64,000 nt of DNA from NCBI RefSeq assembly GCF_000620785.1, contig NZ_JIAI01000017.1, forward strand, positions 81,920 to 145,919, read 5' to 3'. How positions within the stretch are numbered: position 1 is the first letter of the stretch; each line of letters opens with the position of its first letter. A model generated the notes under the pieces. That model had not been told where the DNA came from. It searched no databases and saw nothing but the letters and a program-made list of their open reading frames with translations. Shown here in pieces: positions 50,252-58,655 of this stretch. Position numbers and translations under genes: made by a program. This DNA comes from Actinospineispora acaciae DSM 45401 (GTDB lineage Bacteria > Actinomycetota > Actinomycetes > Mycobacteriales > Pseudonocardiaceae).

Positions 50252-51697
50252 ATGACCATCGGGTTCGTCAACACCGAGGCCGATCACCTCCGCAGGAGCC
50301 TGCGGCGCGGTGACACGATCTGCTTCGCCATCGCGGCGATCATCTCGCTGGACACCATCGGCCAGATCGCCACCTCCGGCGCACAGGCCTTCACCTGGAC
50401 CGCGGTGCTGGTCGTGACCTTCCTGTTCCCGTACGGGCTGGTCATGGCCGAGCTGGGCAGCGCCTTCCCGGCCGAGGGCGGGCCGTATGTGTGGCTGCGC
50501 GCGGCGTTCGGCCGGCTGGTCGCCGGGGTCGGCACGATGTTCTACTGGATCACCAACCCGGTCTGGCTGGGCGGTTCGATCACGTTCCTGGCCGCCGCGA
50601 CCTGGCAGCGGTACCTGGTCGCCGGCGAACCCGGCGGGCTGGGCGACTACGCCTTCAAGCTCGCCTTCATCTGGCTGGCGATCCTGGCGGCCGTGGTCAG
50701 CCTCCGGTACGGCAAGTGGCTGGTCATCGCCGGGGCGGTGGCCAAGGTCGCGCTGGTCGTGCTGTTCGCGGTCACGGTGTGGGTCTACGCCGGCCGGTAC
50801 GGCATCCGCGGCGGCGGTGGCTTCGCCCCGACGTTGCACGGGCTGCTGGGCGTCGCGCCGGTGTTGATGTTCGCGCTGGTCGGCTTCGAGGCGCCGAACG
50901 GCGCGGCGGAGGAGATGCACAACCCGCGCCGTGACGTCCCGGTCATGGTCGCGGTGTCCGGCATGGCCTCGGCGCTGTGTTACCTGGTACCGATCTTCGG
51001 CATCACCGCCGTGCTGCCCGCCGACAAGATCAACGGCCTCGGCGGGTTCATGGACGCGGTCACCGAGGTGTTCGGCGTCCACGGCGATGCCGGGCCGGCC
51101 ATGGTCACCCTCGGCGCGGCGACGTTCGTGTTCGTGCTGCTCACCCAGGGTGCGTCCTGGATGATGGCGTCCGACCGGGTGCAGGCGGTGGCCGGGATGG
51201 ACGGGGCGTTTCCGCGCTGGTTCGGCGCGTTCCACCCCCGGCTGTCCACCCCGCTGCGGGTCAACCTGCTCTCCGGGGTGGTCGCCACCGTGTTCATGCT
51301 CGCCGCGAGCTGGCTGCAGGACGGCGGCGCGGCGGCGGTCTTCGCGGTGGTGCTCAACATCGCGGTCAGCGCCCTGTTGATGTCCTACCTGGTGATCTTC
51401 CCGACGGTGCTCCGGCTGCGCCGCCGCCACCCCGAGGTGGCCAGGCCGTTCGCGGTGCCCGGCGGCCGGGTCGGGCTGGTCGTCGCGTTCACGCTGATCT
51501 ATGCGTGGGTGCTGCTCGGCGCCTGGCAGACCGTCGCGCCGGGGGTGCTGGAGCGGCTGTTCGGCCTGCCCTACGACTTCGTCGGTACCTGGAACGTCTC
51601 GCGTGCGACCTTCGAGGCGTTCACCGTCGGCACCCTCGGCGTGATCCTGGCCCTCGCCGTGGGCGGTTACGCCGTCGCCAACCGCCGCCGCTCGTGA
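50252..51697 (+). CDS. APC-superfamily amino acid/amine permease
   Basis: 481 residues with about 12 hydrophobic segments: IAAIISLDTIGQIATSGAQAF, FPAEGGPYVWLRAAFG (APC signature region), GFEAPNGAAEEMHNPRRDVP. Imports or exports an amino acid or amine. Last gene of the TetR-controlled operon, 37 bp after the amidohydrolase; a nested hairpin at 51733-51766 follows. Confidence 0.92.
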   Translation: MTIGFVNTEADHLRRSLRRGDTICFAIAAIISLDTIGQIATSGAQAFTWTAVLVVTFLFPYGLVMAELGSAFPAEGGPYVWLRAAFGRLVAGVGTMFYWITNPVWLGGSITFLAAATWQRYLVAGEPGGLGDYAFKLAFIWLAILAAVVSLRYGKWLVIAGAVAKVALVVLFAVTVWVYAGRYGIRGGGGFAPTLHGLLGVAPVLMFALVGFEAPNGAAEEMHNPRRDVPVMVAVSGMASALCYLVPIFGITAVLPADKINGLGGFMDAVTEVFGVHGDAGPAMVTLGAATFVFVLLTQGASWMMASDRVQAVAGMDGAFPRWFGAFHPRLSTPLRVNLLSGVVATVFMLAASWLQDGGAAAVFAVVLNIAVSALLMSYLVIFPTVLRLRRRHPEVARPFAVPGGRVGLVVAFTLIYAWVLLGAWQTVAPGVLERLFGLPYDFVGTWNVSRATFEAFTVGTLGVILALAVGGYAVANRRRS

Positions 51698-51732
51698 ACC
51701 CGTCATTCTTGAAACGGATGTATCAGTAGCCT

Positions 51733-51766
51733 CCGGCCGCGACTCCCTATCAGGGATAACGGCCGG
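51733..51766 (+). terminator. Nested hairpin after the permease operon
   Basis: CCGGCCG (51733-51739) pairs with CGGCCGG (51760-51766), and inside it TCCCT-ATC-AGGGA forms a second stem. Located 35 bp after the permease stop, before the methyltransferase gene. Confidence 0.65.
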
Positions 51767-51806
51767 TGGCGGCCGTATGCACGCTGCTCACTCCCCGGAG
51801 GTGGAC

Positions 51807-52925
51807 ATGACGGCAACAGAGCACGCATCGGTGGACTTCGAGGCACTGCAACGGCTGGTCGGCCAGGTGATCACCGACATCGGCGGGGCGGTCACCGCGC
51901 CGCTGGCCCTGCTCGGCGACCGGCTCGGGCTGTTCACCGAGCTCGCGTCGGGCGGCCCGGCCACGCCGACCGCGCTGGCCAAGCGGACCGGCCTGGTGGA
52001 GCGCTACGTGCGGGAGTGGCTGCTGGCCATGGCGGCGTCCGGGTACGTGACCTACGAGGGCGGCGAGCCGGGCGCGGCGGACCCCGACTCGGCGGGCTCG
52101 GGGCGCTACCGGCTCTCGCCCGAGCAGGCCGACGCGTTCACCAACCCGGCCAGCCCCGGCTATGTGATCGGCGCGTTCCAGAACCTGACGGCGGGCACCC
52201 GGATGCTGGACCGGCTCACCGAGGCGTTCCGCACCGGCGAGGGGTTCGGCTGGCACGAGCACCACGAGGACATGTTCGTCGGCACCGAGCGGTTCTTCCG
52301 GCCCGGCTACCTGGCGCACCTGACCGGCGAGTGGATACCGGCGCTGACCGGGGTTGCGGACCGGCTGGCGGCCGGGGCGCTGGTCGCGGACGTCGGCTGT
52401 GGGCTCGGCGCATCGACGGTGATCATGGCCTCGGCGTACCCGGCGAGCACGTTCGTCGGCGTCGACTACCACCGCCCGTCGATCGACATGGCGTGCGGGC
52501 GGGCGGCCGAGGCCGGGGTGGCGGACCGGGTGAGCTTCCGGGTCGCGGGCGCCGCCGACCTGGCCACCTCGGCGGAGGGCCGCTATCAGCTGATCACCTT
52601 CTTCGACTGCCTGCACGACATGCCCGACCCGCTCGGCGCGCTGCGGGCGGCCCGCGCCGCGGTCGCCGAGGACGGGCGGGTCATGCTGGTCGAGCCGATG
52701 AGCTGGGACCGGGTGTCCGACGCGCTCAACCCGCTGGGGCGGCTGCTGGCCGGCGCCTCGCTGTTCATCTGCCTGCCCAGCGGGCTGTCCGCGCCGCCGG
52801 CCGCCGGGCTGGGCAACCAGGCCGGGCCCCGGCGGACCCAGGAGCTGGCCGTGGAGGCTGGGTTCAGCGACGCCCGGGTTGCCACGGCTACCGACTTCAA
52901 CCTGGTCTATGAGCTGACGCCCTGA
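51807..52925 (+). CDS. SAM-dependent methyltransferase with winged-helix N-domain
   Basis: 372 residues. N-terminal helical/winged-helix domain (LLGDRLGLFTELA, YVREWLLAMAASGYV) and a class I methyltransferase fold with motif I LVADVGCGLGAST and motif IV-like FFDCLHDMPDP. This layout resembles Rv2258c-type proteins; the substrate is unknown. ATG 51807 has a strong CCCGGAGG 5 nt upstream. Confidence 0.88.
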   Translation: MTATEHASVDFEALQRLVGQVITDIGGAVTAPLALLGDRLGLFTELASGGPATPTALAKRTGLVERYVREWLLAMAASGYVTYEGGEPGAADPDSAGSGRYRLSPEQADAFTNPASPGYVIGAFQNLTAGTRMLDRLTEAFRTGEGFGWHEHHEDMFVGTERFFRPGYLAHLTGEWIPALTGVADRLAAGALVADVGCGLGASTVIMASAYPASTFVGVDYHRPSIDMACGRAAEAGVADRVSFRVAGAADLATSAEGRYQLITFFDCLHDMPDPLGALRAARAAVAEDGRVMLVEPMSWDRVSDALNPLGRLLAGASLFICLPSGLSAPPAAGLGNQAGPRRTQELAVEAGFSDARVATATDFNLVYELTP

Positions 52926-52932
52926 CCTTGGA

Positions 52933-52954
52933 TTTATGCCGTTACGGCATTAAA
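52933..52954 (+). terminator. Short hairpin after the methyltransferase gene
   Basis: TTTATGCCG-TTA-CGGCATTAAA, a compact 9-bp hairpin (one extra T) 7 bp after the stop. The A/T-rich ends are unusual for this genome and fit a terminator; an operator role is also possible. Confidence 0.55.
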
Positions 52955-53040
52955 GCGTGCGTTTCTGCCTTGGACAGCACCGGTCGGACGCGGTGAGACT
53001 GCGACCGCTCGAACGTGCTCGCGGCCGAGGGGGAAGCGTC

Positions 53041-53580
53041 ATGTACTGGTGTAGGGATCATGGATACCGGCTGGTCACGCGGCTGCTGGCGGTGCTGGCG
53101 CTGCCGGTGGCCGGGGTCGTCGCGCCGCGCGGGGGCGCCCGGCATGCGGCGTGTCAGTGGGCGCTCGCCGTCCGGTTTCCCGCCGAGGACCTGACCGGGC
53201 TGACCTCGGCCACGAAGGCGGCGTTCACGGCGGCGCGCACCCGCGCGTTGTGGCGCGACGGGGTGTTGATCGGGCTCACTTCGGGGTACCGCGACGCCGA
53301 GGAGCAGGCGCGGCTGTTCGCCGCCGATGTTCGCCGCCGGGGTTCGCTGTCGTACCGGCCGAGGACGCTGCCGCCCGCCGAGTCCTGTCACGTCGCGGGG
53401 ACGGCGGTGGACGTGCGGCCGCTCGAAGGCGCGCGGTGGCTGGAGCGCCACGGCGGGCGCTACCACCTGTACCGCGTCTACGACAACGAGTGGTGGCACT
53501 TCGAGTACCGGCCGGAGGGGCCACCGCCGCGCTCCGCGCATCCCGGCGCGAGCCTGGCCGACACCGGCGCCGGTCGGTGA
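53041..53580 (+). CDS. VanY-type D-alanyl-D-alanine carboxypeptidase
   Basis: 179 residues with an N-terminal signal-like segment (about 10-28) and the LAS metallopeptidase fold: TSGYRDAEEQARLF, zinc ligands His117 and Asp124 in SCHVAGTAVDVRP, catalytic Glu150 and zinc His153 in NEWWHFEY. It trims the terminal D-Ala of peptidoglycan stems, which in other bacteria lowers glycopeptide binding. ATG 53041 is preceded by a G-rich site. Overlaps the beta-lactamase start by GTGA. Confidence 0.9.
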   Translation: MYWCRDHGYRLVTRLLAVLALPVAGVVAPRGGARHAACQWALAVRFPAEDLTGLTSATKAAFTAARTRALWRDGVLIGLTSGYRDAEEQARLFAADVRRRGSLSYRPRTLPPAESCHVAGTAVDVRPLEGARWLERHGGRYHLYRVYDNEWWHFEYRPEGPPPRSAHPGASLADTGAGR

Positions 53581-54413
53581 GGCGCCGGACCTTGTTGCTG
53601 GGCGCGCTGGCGGGTCCGCTGGTGGCCTGCGCCCGGCCCGGTGATCCGTTTTCCTCGCTCGAACGGAAGTATTCGGTTCGCCTTGGTGTCTACGCTGTGG
53701 ATACCGGTTCCGGTGCATTCCTGGAGTACCGGGCGGACGAGCGGTTCGCATTCTGCTCGACGTTCAAGACAATCGCGGTGGCCGCCGTGCTGTGGCAGCG
53801 TCCGTTGTCCTATCTGGACACGGTCGTCAGGTATACGAAAGCGGACGTGAACTCCATCTCGCCCATTGCCGACAAACACGTCGATACCGGGATGACCGTC
53901 GGCCAGCTCTGTGACGCCGCCATCAGGTACAGCGACGGGACCGCCGGCAACCTGCTGATGCGCGACATCGGCGGCCCGGCCCAGCTCACCGCCTACCTGC
54001 GCGGTCTCGGCGACCCCACGAGCCGGATGGACCAGTACGAACCCGACCTGAACAGCGATCCTCCCGGCGACCCGAGGGACACCAGCACCCCGCGCGCGCT
54101 CGCCGGCGACCACCGCGCGATCGTGCTCGGAAATGCGCTGCCACCGGAGAAACAATCCCTCGTCAAGGATTGGCTGCGGCGGAGTGCGACAGGTGCCCAG
54201 ACCATTCGGGCGGGGGTGCCCGCCGGTTGGACGGTGGCCGGGAAGACCGGTCACGGTGACTACGGGCGGGCCAATGACGTCGCCGTCGTCTGGCCACCGA
54301 ATGGCGCGCCGCTCGTCATTGCGGTGATGTCCGATCGCGCCGGGTTCTCCGACGAACCTCGGTACCCCGTGATCGCGGATGTCGCGGCCCATGTCACGTC
54401 CGTACTCCGTTAG
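53577..54413 (+). CDS. bla: Class A beta-lactamase, Tat/lipoprotein type
   Basis: 278 residues. The N-terminus RRRTLLLGALAGPLVAC has a twin-arginine and a lipobox (LVAC, Cys18), so it is probably Tat-exported and lipid-anchored. Ser61-Lys64 (STFK), Glu155 and Asn159 (EPDLN), and Lys223 (KTG) are present. The SDN loop reads Ser119-Asp120-Gly121, as in M. tuberculosis BlaC, where the Gly alters inhibitor handling. Cys60 precedes the catalytic Ser. GTG start coupled to VanY, so both are likely expressed together. Confidence 0.92.
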   Translation: MRRRTLLLGALAGPLVACARPGDPFSSLERKYSVRLGVYAVDTGSGAFLEYRADERFAFCSTFKTIAVAAVLWQRPLSYLDTVVRYTKADVNSISPIADKHVDTGMTVGQLCDAAIRYSDGTAGNLLMRDIGGPAQLTAYLRGLGDPTSRMDQYEPDLNSDPPGDPRDTSTPRALAGDHRAIVLGNALPPEKQSLVKDWLRRSATGAQTIRAGVPAGWTVAGKTGHGDYGRANDVAVVWPPNGAPLVIAVMSDRAGFSDEPRYPVIADVAAHVTSVLR

Positions 54414-54443
54414 CGTCGGGGCCGGGCGACGTGGGCCGCGCGG

Positions 54444-55766
54444 TCAGCCCAGGCTGGCCAGCGGGTCGGCGGCGGTCAGGTCGGGGTCGTCGGCGGCCAG
54501 GGTGCGGGCCTGGCCGGGGCCGGTGGTTCGGGTCTCGAAGCGGACGGTGACCCTGCCGTGCCCGCTGCCCTGCACCCAGCCGTGCCCGTGCACCGGGTGG
54601 CGCACGTCGTCGCCGGCGCGCCAGCCGTGTCCGGGCGGCTCGGGGGGCTCGGGCGGTTCGTCGGTGGCGGGCTCGGGCGTCTCGTCCGGCTTCTCGGGCG
54701 CGGGCGGCTCGTCCTCGAACAGCGGCTCCTGCACCGCGTCGGTCAGCCCGGACAGGGACACGCCGATCAGCCTGACCCCGGAGTCGGGCAGCGCGCCGTC
54801 GGTGAGCCGCCGCGCGGTGGCGGCCAGCGTGGCCAGGTTCGTGCTGGCCGTGACCGAGGTCTCCGAGCGGCTGCGGGTGGCGAAGTCCGCGCCCCGGATC
54901 TTCACGGTGACCGTCCGCGCCGCCCGGCCCGACGCGAGCAGCCGCCGGTGCGCGTGCGCGGCCATCTCGGCGACCGCCTTGCGCACCGACTCCACGTCGG
55001 ACAGGTCGGCGTCGAACGTGGTCTCCGCGCTGACCTGCTTGGCCTCACCGCGCTCGGCCACCGGCCGGCGGTCCACGCCCTGGGCCAGGCCGTGCAGCTC
55101 GGTGCCGATCGCGGTGCCGAGCAGCGCCGTCACCTCGGCCGTGCTCAGCGCGGCGAGCTTGCCGATGGTGTCCACCCCGACCCGGTGCAGGGTCGCCTCG
55201 GAGACCGGCCCCACGCCCCACAGCTTGCGCACCGGCAGCGGCGCGAGCAGCTCGCGCTCGGTGCCCGGCGGCACCACCCGCACCCCGTCCGGCTTCGCCA
55301 TCGTCGAGGCGATCTTGGCCAGCTGCTTGCCGGACCCGGCGCCGACCGACACCGTCATCCCGGTGCCCTTCTTGATCTTCGCGCGCAGCTCCTCGGCGAG
55401 CCGCTCCACCTCGGCGGGGGGAGCGCCGGCCAGCGCCTCGGGCTCCAGGAACGCCTCGTCCAGCGCGATCTGCTCGATGGCCCCGCCCAGCTCCCTGACC
55501 AGCGCGAACGCCTGGTCGCTCAGCTCGCGGTAGACCACGAACCGAGGCGGCAGGATCACCGCGCCGGGCACCAGCCGGCGAGCCCGGGACATCGGCATGG
55601 CCGAGCGCGCGCCGTGCACCCTGGACTCGTAGCTGGCGCCGGCCACCACGCCGCGCGGCCCGACGCCGCCGACCAGCACCGCGCGGCCGGCCAGCGTCGG
55701 GCGGGTCAGCTGCTCGGCCGCGGCGAAGAACGCGTCCATGTCCATGTGCAGCACCCATCGGTTCAT
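54444..55766 (-). CDS. dinB: DNA polymerase IV (Y family)
   Basis: 440 residues of the DinB/DinP group. Metal aspartates Asp9 (HMDMDAFF), and Asp103-Glu104 (ALDEAFLE). The helix-hairpin-helix KLWGVGPVSEATLHRVGVDTIGKLA and little-finger domain are present. After a Pro/Glu-rich linker (about 355-385) there is an extra C-terminal domain (GWRAGDDVRHPVHGHGWVQG...), absent from E. coli Pol IV. No beta-clamp motif is clear in the extension. It is 3 bp downstream of the deaminase gene, same strand. Confidence 0.93.
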   Translation of the reverse strand: MNRWVLHMDMDAFFAAAEQLTRPTLAGRAVLVGGVGPRGVVAGASYESRVHGARSAMPMSRARRLVPGAVILPPRFVVYRELSDQAFALVRELGGAIEQIALDEAFLEPEALAGAPPAEVERLAEELRAKIKKGTGMTVSVGAGSGKQLAKIASTMAKPDGVRVVPPGTERELLAPLPVRKLWGVGPVSEATLHRVGVDTIGKLAALSTAEVTALLGTAIGTELHGLAQGVDRRPVAERGEAKQVSAETTFDADLSDVESVRKAVAEMAAHAHRRLLASGRAARTVTVKIRGADFATRSRSETSVTASTNLATLAATARRLTDGALPDSGVRLIGVSLSGLTDAVQEPLFEDEPPAPEKPDETPEPATDEPPEPPEPPGHGWRAGDDVRHPVHGHGWVQGSGHGRVTVRFETRTTGPGQARTLAADDPDLTAADPLASLG

Positions 55767-55769
55767 CGC

Positions 55770-56219
55770 TCAACCGACCAGGTGCGCGTTCACCGCGCGC
55801 GCCGCCGCCGCCAGCTCCGGCAGCTCGACGACCTCGATGCCGGCGGCCTCCAGCAGCTCCACGCCGCTCGGTTCGCTGACGAACAGCGCGGGCTCCCGCC
55901 AGGCCAGCACCACCCGTCCGACCCCGGCGTCGATGATCAGCCGCGCGCAGGGCACCGGCCGGGACGCGCGCCGCGAGCACGGCTCCAGCGTGGAGTACAG
56001 CGTGGCCTTGCCCAGGTCCCCACCCGCGTACCTGGCCAGCGCGGACTCCTCGGCGTGCACGGTGTCGTCGGTGTCCCGGGAGTAGCCGCTGGCCAGCTCG
56101 CGCCCGTCCGCGCCGACCAGCACCGCGCCCACCGAGTACGCCGTGCGCGACGGCGGGCAGCGCCGCGCCAACCCCAGCGCAACCCCCATCCACCCCCGAT
56201 CCCCAGCCCGCTCCGACAC
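55770..56219 (-). CDS. Cytidine/deoxycytidylate deaminase-family protein
   Basis: 149 residues with the zinc site His55-Ala-Glu57 (HAEE) and Cys81/Cys91 (PCSRR...PC). The long spacing between the cysteines, with extra Arg, is like the RibD/dCMP-type deaminases. Likely deaminates a pyrimidine nucleotide. TAGCGT lies 6 nt before the GTG (leaderless). Operon with dinB. Confidence 0.9.
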   Translation of the reverse strand: MSERAGDRGWMGVALGLARRCPPSRTAYSVGAVLVGADGRELASGYSRDTDDTVHAEESALARYAGGDLGKATLYSTLEPCSRRASRPVPCARLIIDAGVGRVVLAWREPALFVSEPSGVELLEAAGIEVVELPELAAAARAVNAHLVG

Positions 56220-56281
56220 GCCGTCACGCTACCCGCCACCCCCGACAACCCCGCCGCTCACGCGCCCGCCTCCACCCGGGC

Positions 56282-56345
56282 GCACACCCAGTCTTACCGC
56301 CGCACACACGTCCCAACCTGTGTACGGCGGCAAGACCGGGTGTGC
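56282..56345 (-). terminator. Long imperfect hairpin downstream of the ParA pair
   Basis: GCACACCC...CCGCCGCACACACG (56282 onward) pairs with CCTGTGTACGGCGG...GGGTGTGC (to 56345) with a few mismatches around a short loop, about 28 bp of stem. It lies after the stop at 56371 of the minus-strand small gene and before the deaminase. Likely a terminator; the size suggests a mobile palindromic element. Confidence 0.6.
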
Positions 56346-56370
56346 CGCGCGAACGTGTGCGTGCGGGCGG

Positions 56371-56688
56371 TCAGTGGTGGCGGCGGCTGCCGCCGGTGCG
56401 TTCGAGCTCGGCGCGGACGGCATCGGCCATCGACGGGTCGTCGCGCATCAGCGCGAGCAGCACCCGGAACACCTCCGCGCCGGCCACCACCGGCAGGTCC
56501 AGCTCGGCGGACGTCTGCGCGCACCACTGCCGCAGCGCCTTGTGCTCCATCGGCGACAGCTCGACGGTCACCCGCACCGGCCGCGTCCTGGGCACCCGCT
56601 GGGCGGGCGGGTCGACGACGGCGCCGCCCCCCTCGGCCACGGCGGCGGCCCGAGCGGCCAGGTCGGTCCTGCGGTTGCTCGCACTCAT
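56371..56688 (-). CDS. Small DNA-binding-like partner of ParA (possible RHH)
   Basis: 105 residues. Basic N-terminus, then VRVTVELSPMEHKALRQWC, a strand-helix pattern reminiscent of ribbon-helix-helix/CopG proteins, and a helical C-terminus with an Arg/His end. Overlaps the ParA stop by ATGA, as partition partners usually do. Family assignment is inferred from position and pattern. Confidence 0.72.
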   Translation of the reverse strand: MSASNRRTDLAARAAAVAEGGGAVVDPPAQRVPRTRPVRVTVELSPMEHKALRQWCAQTSAELDLPVVAGAEVFRVLLALMRDDPSMADAVRAELERTGGSRRHH

Positions 56689-57317
56689 AGTGCCCACCCC
56701 TGGAGCAGTTCCTCGGCGGCGGTGCCGTACGGCACGTCGTGATCGGGAATGCCGGCGCCGAATGCCTGCGCATAGCGTTCCAGCCGGGGCACCGTGGCGT
56801 ACAGCACCCGCCGCCCCTGTCCCTCCAGAATTTCCCGGACGGTTTCCGTGCTCGTCGCGTGCGCCACCGTCCGGGTGAGCAGCACGGCCACCGAAGGGTC
56901 CTCGTCGCGGTGCCCGGCCGCGTCCTCCAGCGCCTTGAACACCGGCCCGACCCGGTCCAGCTCCATCATCGTCGGCGCGATCGGCACCAGCACGTCGGTG
57001 GCCACCCGCAAGGTGGCCGCCACGATCCCGTCCCGCTCCTCCAGCGGCGGGGTGTCGATCACCACGGTGTCCCACCGCTCCGGGTCGATCACGCCCCAGA
57101 GCTGGCGGTGCAGCGCCGTGGACGCCAGCCCCATCGCGGGCACCGGCCAGTCGGCGAGCCCGTGCCAGCGCAGCGCGGAGCCCTGCGGGTCGGCGTCGAC
57201 CAGCACGACCCGGCGGCCGCGCTCGTGGAACGCCTGCGCCAGGAACGCCGCCGAGGTCGTCTTGGCGCTGCCGCCCTTGAGGTTGGCAATGGTCAACACC
57301 CGGATGGCTGACGGCAT
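56685..57317 (-). CDS. ParA-family ATPase, plasmid type
   Basis: 210 residues with deviant Walker A KGGSAKTT (Lys14 signature and Lys19), switch DADPQGSA, and VVIDTPP. Short N-terminus without HTH, as in small plasmid ParA (type Ib). The Walker A has Ala in place of the usual Gly before Lys19. TAGCCT lies 6 nt before the ATG. This is not the chromosomal parAB/oriC locus; its role here is unknown. Confidence 0.9.
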   Translation of the reverse strand: MPSAIRVLTIANLKGGSAKTTSAAFLAQAFHERGRRVVLVDADPQGSALRWHGLADWPVPAMGLASTALHRQLWGVIDPERWDTVVIDTPPLEERDGIVAATLRVATDVLVPIAPTMMELDRVGPVFKALEDAAGHRDEDPSVAVLLTRTVAHATSTETVREILEGQGRRVLYATVPRLERYAQAFGAGIPDHDVPYGTAAEELLQGWAL

Positions 57318-57397
57318 GATCGCAGGCTAGTCGTTACCGGCCCGCCCGCGCCCTGCTCCATCCGGATGTCCTCAGCTACGCACCCGGCGTGTCGAAC

Positions 57398-58588
57398 CTA
57401 GACACGCCCGGCGGCGATCCGAAACTCCTGGTCGCTCCGGGAGCGCCGCCGTAGGTGACCGGCCACCAGCGCGGCCGCGACCCCCGCCGCGCCCAGCCCG
57501 GCCCCGACCCAGGCCACCGACGCGAACCCGAACCCGGCGCCGATGGCCAGCCCGCCGAACATCGGCGCGAGCGTGTTGCCGACGTTGAACGCCGAGGTGT
57601 TCCCGGCGATGGCCAGCGTCGGCGCGCCGGGAGCGAGCGCGAACACCCGCGACTGCAGCGCCGGGTTCGTCACGTATCCCGCCACTCCCAGCGCGAACAC
57701 CAGCGTGATCGTGACCACCGGGTTGGCCGCCGCCACCGCGAGCAGCGCGGACGCGACCACCAGCACCGCGCCGCCGACCACGATCGTCCGCACCGGATGC
57801 GCGCCGCCGACCCGCCCGCCGACGGTCATCCCGATCAGCCCGCCGATCCCGAACAGCGCCAGCACGCCGGGGACCCAGCTCGTCGGCAGCCCGCTCACCT
57901 CGATCAGCACCGGCGCGAGGTAGCTGAACGTCACGATCACCGCGCCGAACGCGAACGCCGTGATCGCGTACGACAGCCACAGCTGCGGCCGGGCCATCGC
58001 CCGCAGCTCCGCCCGCGCACTGGGCCGTTCCACCCGGCCGCCGCGCCCGCTTGGAACCGTCAGCAACGCCCCGACCGCGCTCACCACCGTGGCCACCGCG
58101 ACCGCCCAGAACGCCGCCCGCCAGCCCGACACCTGGCTGAGCACCGTGCCCGCCGGCACCCCGACGATGGTGGCCAGGGTCAGCCCGCCGGCCACCACCG
58201 CGACCGCCCTGCTGGTCATCTCCTTCGGAACCAGGCTTACCGCCGTGGCCACCGCCACCCCCCAGAACCCGGCGTAGGCCAGCGCGCTGACCACCCGCGT
58301 CCCGAACAGCACCCCGTACCCCGGCGCCAGCGCCCCCGCCACGTGCGCGCCGACGAACACCAGCTGCAGCGCCACCAGCGCGGTGCGCCGCGGCCAGCTC
58401 AGCGTGGCGATGGCCAGCGCTGGCGCGCCGACGACCATCCCGATTGCGAACGCGGAGATCAACAACCCCGCGTCGGGGATGGACACGCCCAGGTCGGAGG
58501 CCAGGTTGGGCAGCAGCCCGGAGAGCATGAACTCCGAGGTCCCCTGGGTGAAGATGCCCAGGGCCAGCACGTACACGGCGAGTGGCAT
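57398..58588 (-). CDS. MFS efflux transporter (DHA1 type)
   Basis: 396 residues with 12 hydrophobic segments. Starts TQGTSEFMLSGLLPNLASDLGVS and has the drug-antiport motif C-like TLATIVGVPAGTVLS in helix 5. It resembles Cmx/AraJ-type exporters; the substrate is unknown. TAGCGT lies 7 nt before the ATG. Divergent from the TetR gene with an operator-like palindrome between. Confidence 0.9.
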   Translation of the reverse strand: MPLAVYVLALGIFTQGTSEFMLSGLLPNLASDLGVSIPDAGLLISAFAIGMVVGAPALAIATLSWPRRTALVALQLVFVGAHVAGALAPGYGVLFGTRVVSALAYAGFWGVAVATAVSLVPKEMTSRAVAVVAGGLTLATIVGVPAGTVLSQVSGWRAAFWAVAVATVVSAVGALLTVPSGRGGRVERPSARAELRAMARPQLWLSYAITAFAFGAVIVTFSYLAPVLIEVSGLPTSWVPGVLALFGIGGLIGMTVGGRVGGAHPVRTIVVGGAVLVVASALLAVAAANPVVTITLVFALGVAGYVTNPALQSRVFALAPGAPTLAIAGNTSAFNVGNTLAPMFGGLAIGAGFGFASVAWVGAGLGAAGVAAALVAGHLRRRSRSDQEFRIAAGRV

Positions 58589-58605
58589 GTGCCCGACGCT
58601 AACAC

Positions 58606-58629
58606 ATTTTGAAGCACTCGCTACAAAAT
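58606..58629. promoter_or_regulatory. TetR operator between MFS exporter and tetR
   Basis: ATTTTG-A-AGC-ACTC-GCT-A-CAAAAT: arms match at 9 of 10 paired positions. It lies 5 bp beyond the exporter's -10-like box (58596-58601, minus strand) and 15 bp before the TetR gene's TACCCT. The A/T-rich arms stand out locally. Confidence 0.7.
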
Positions 58630-58655
58630 CTGCGTCACACGTCTACCCTGGGCGC

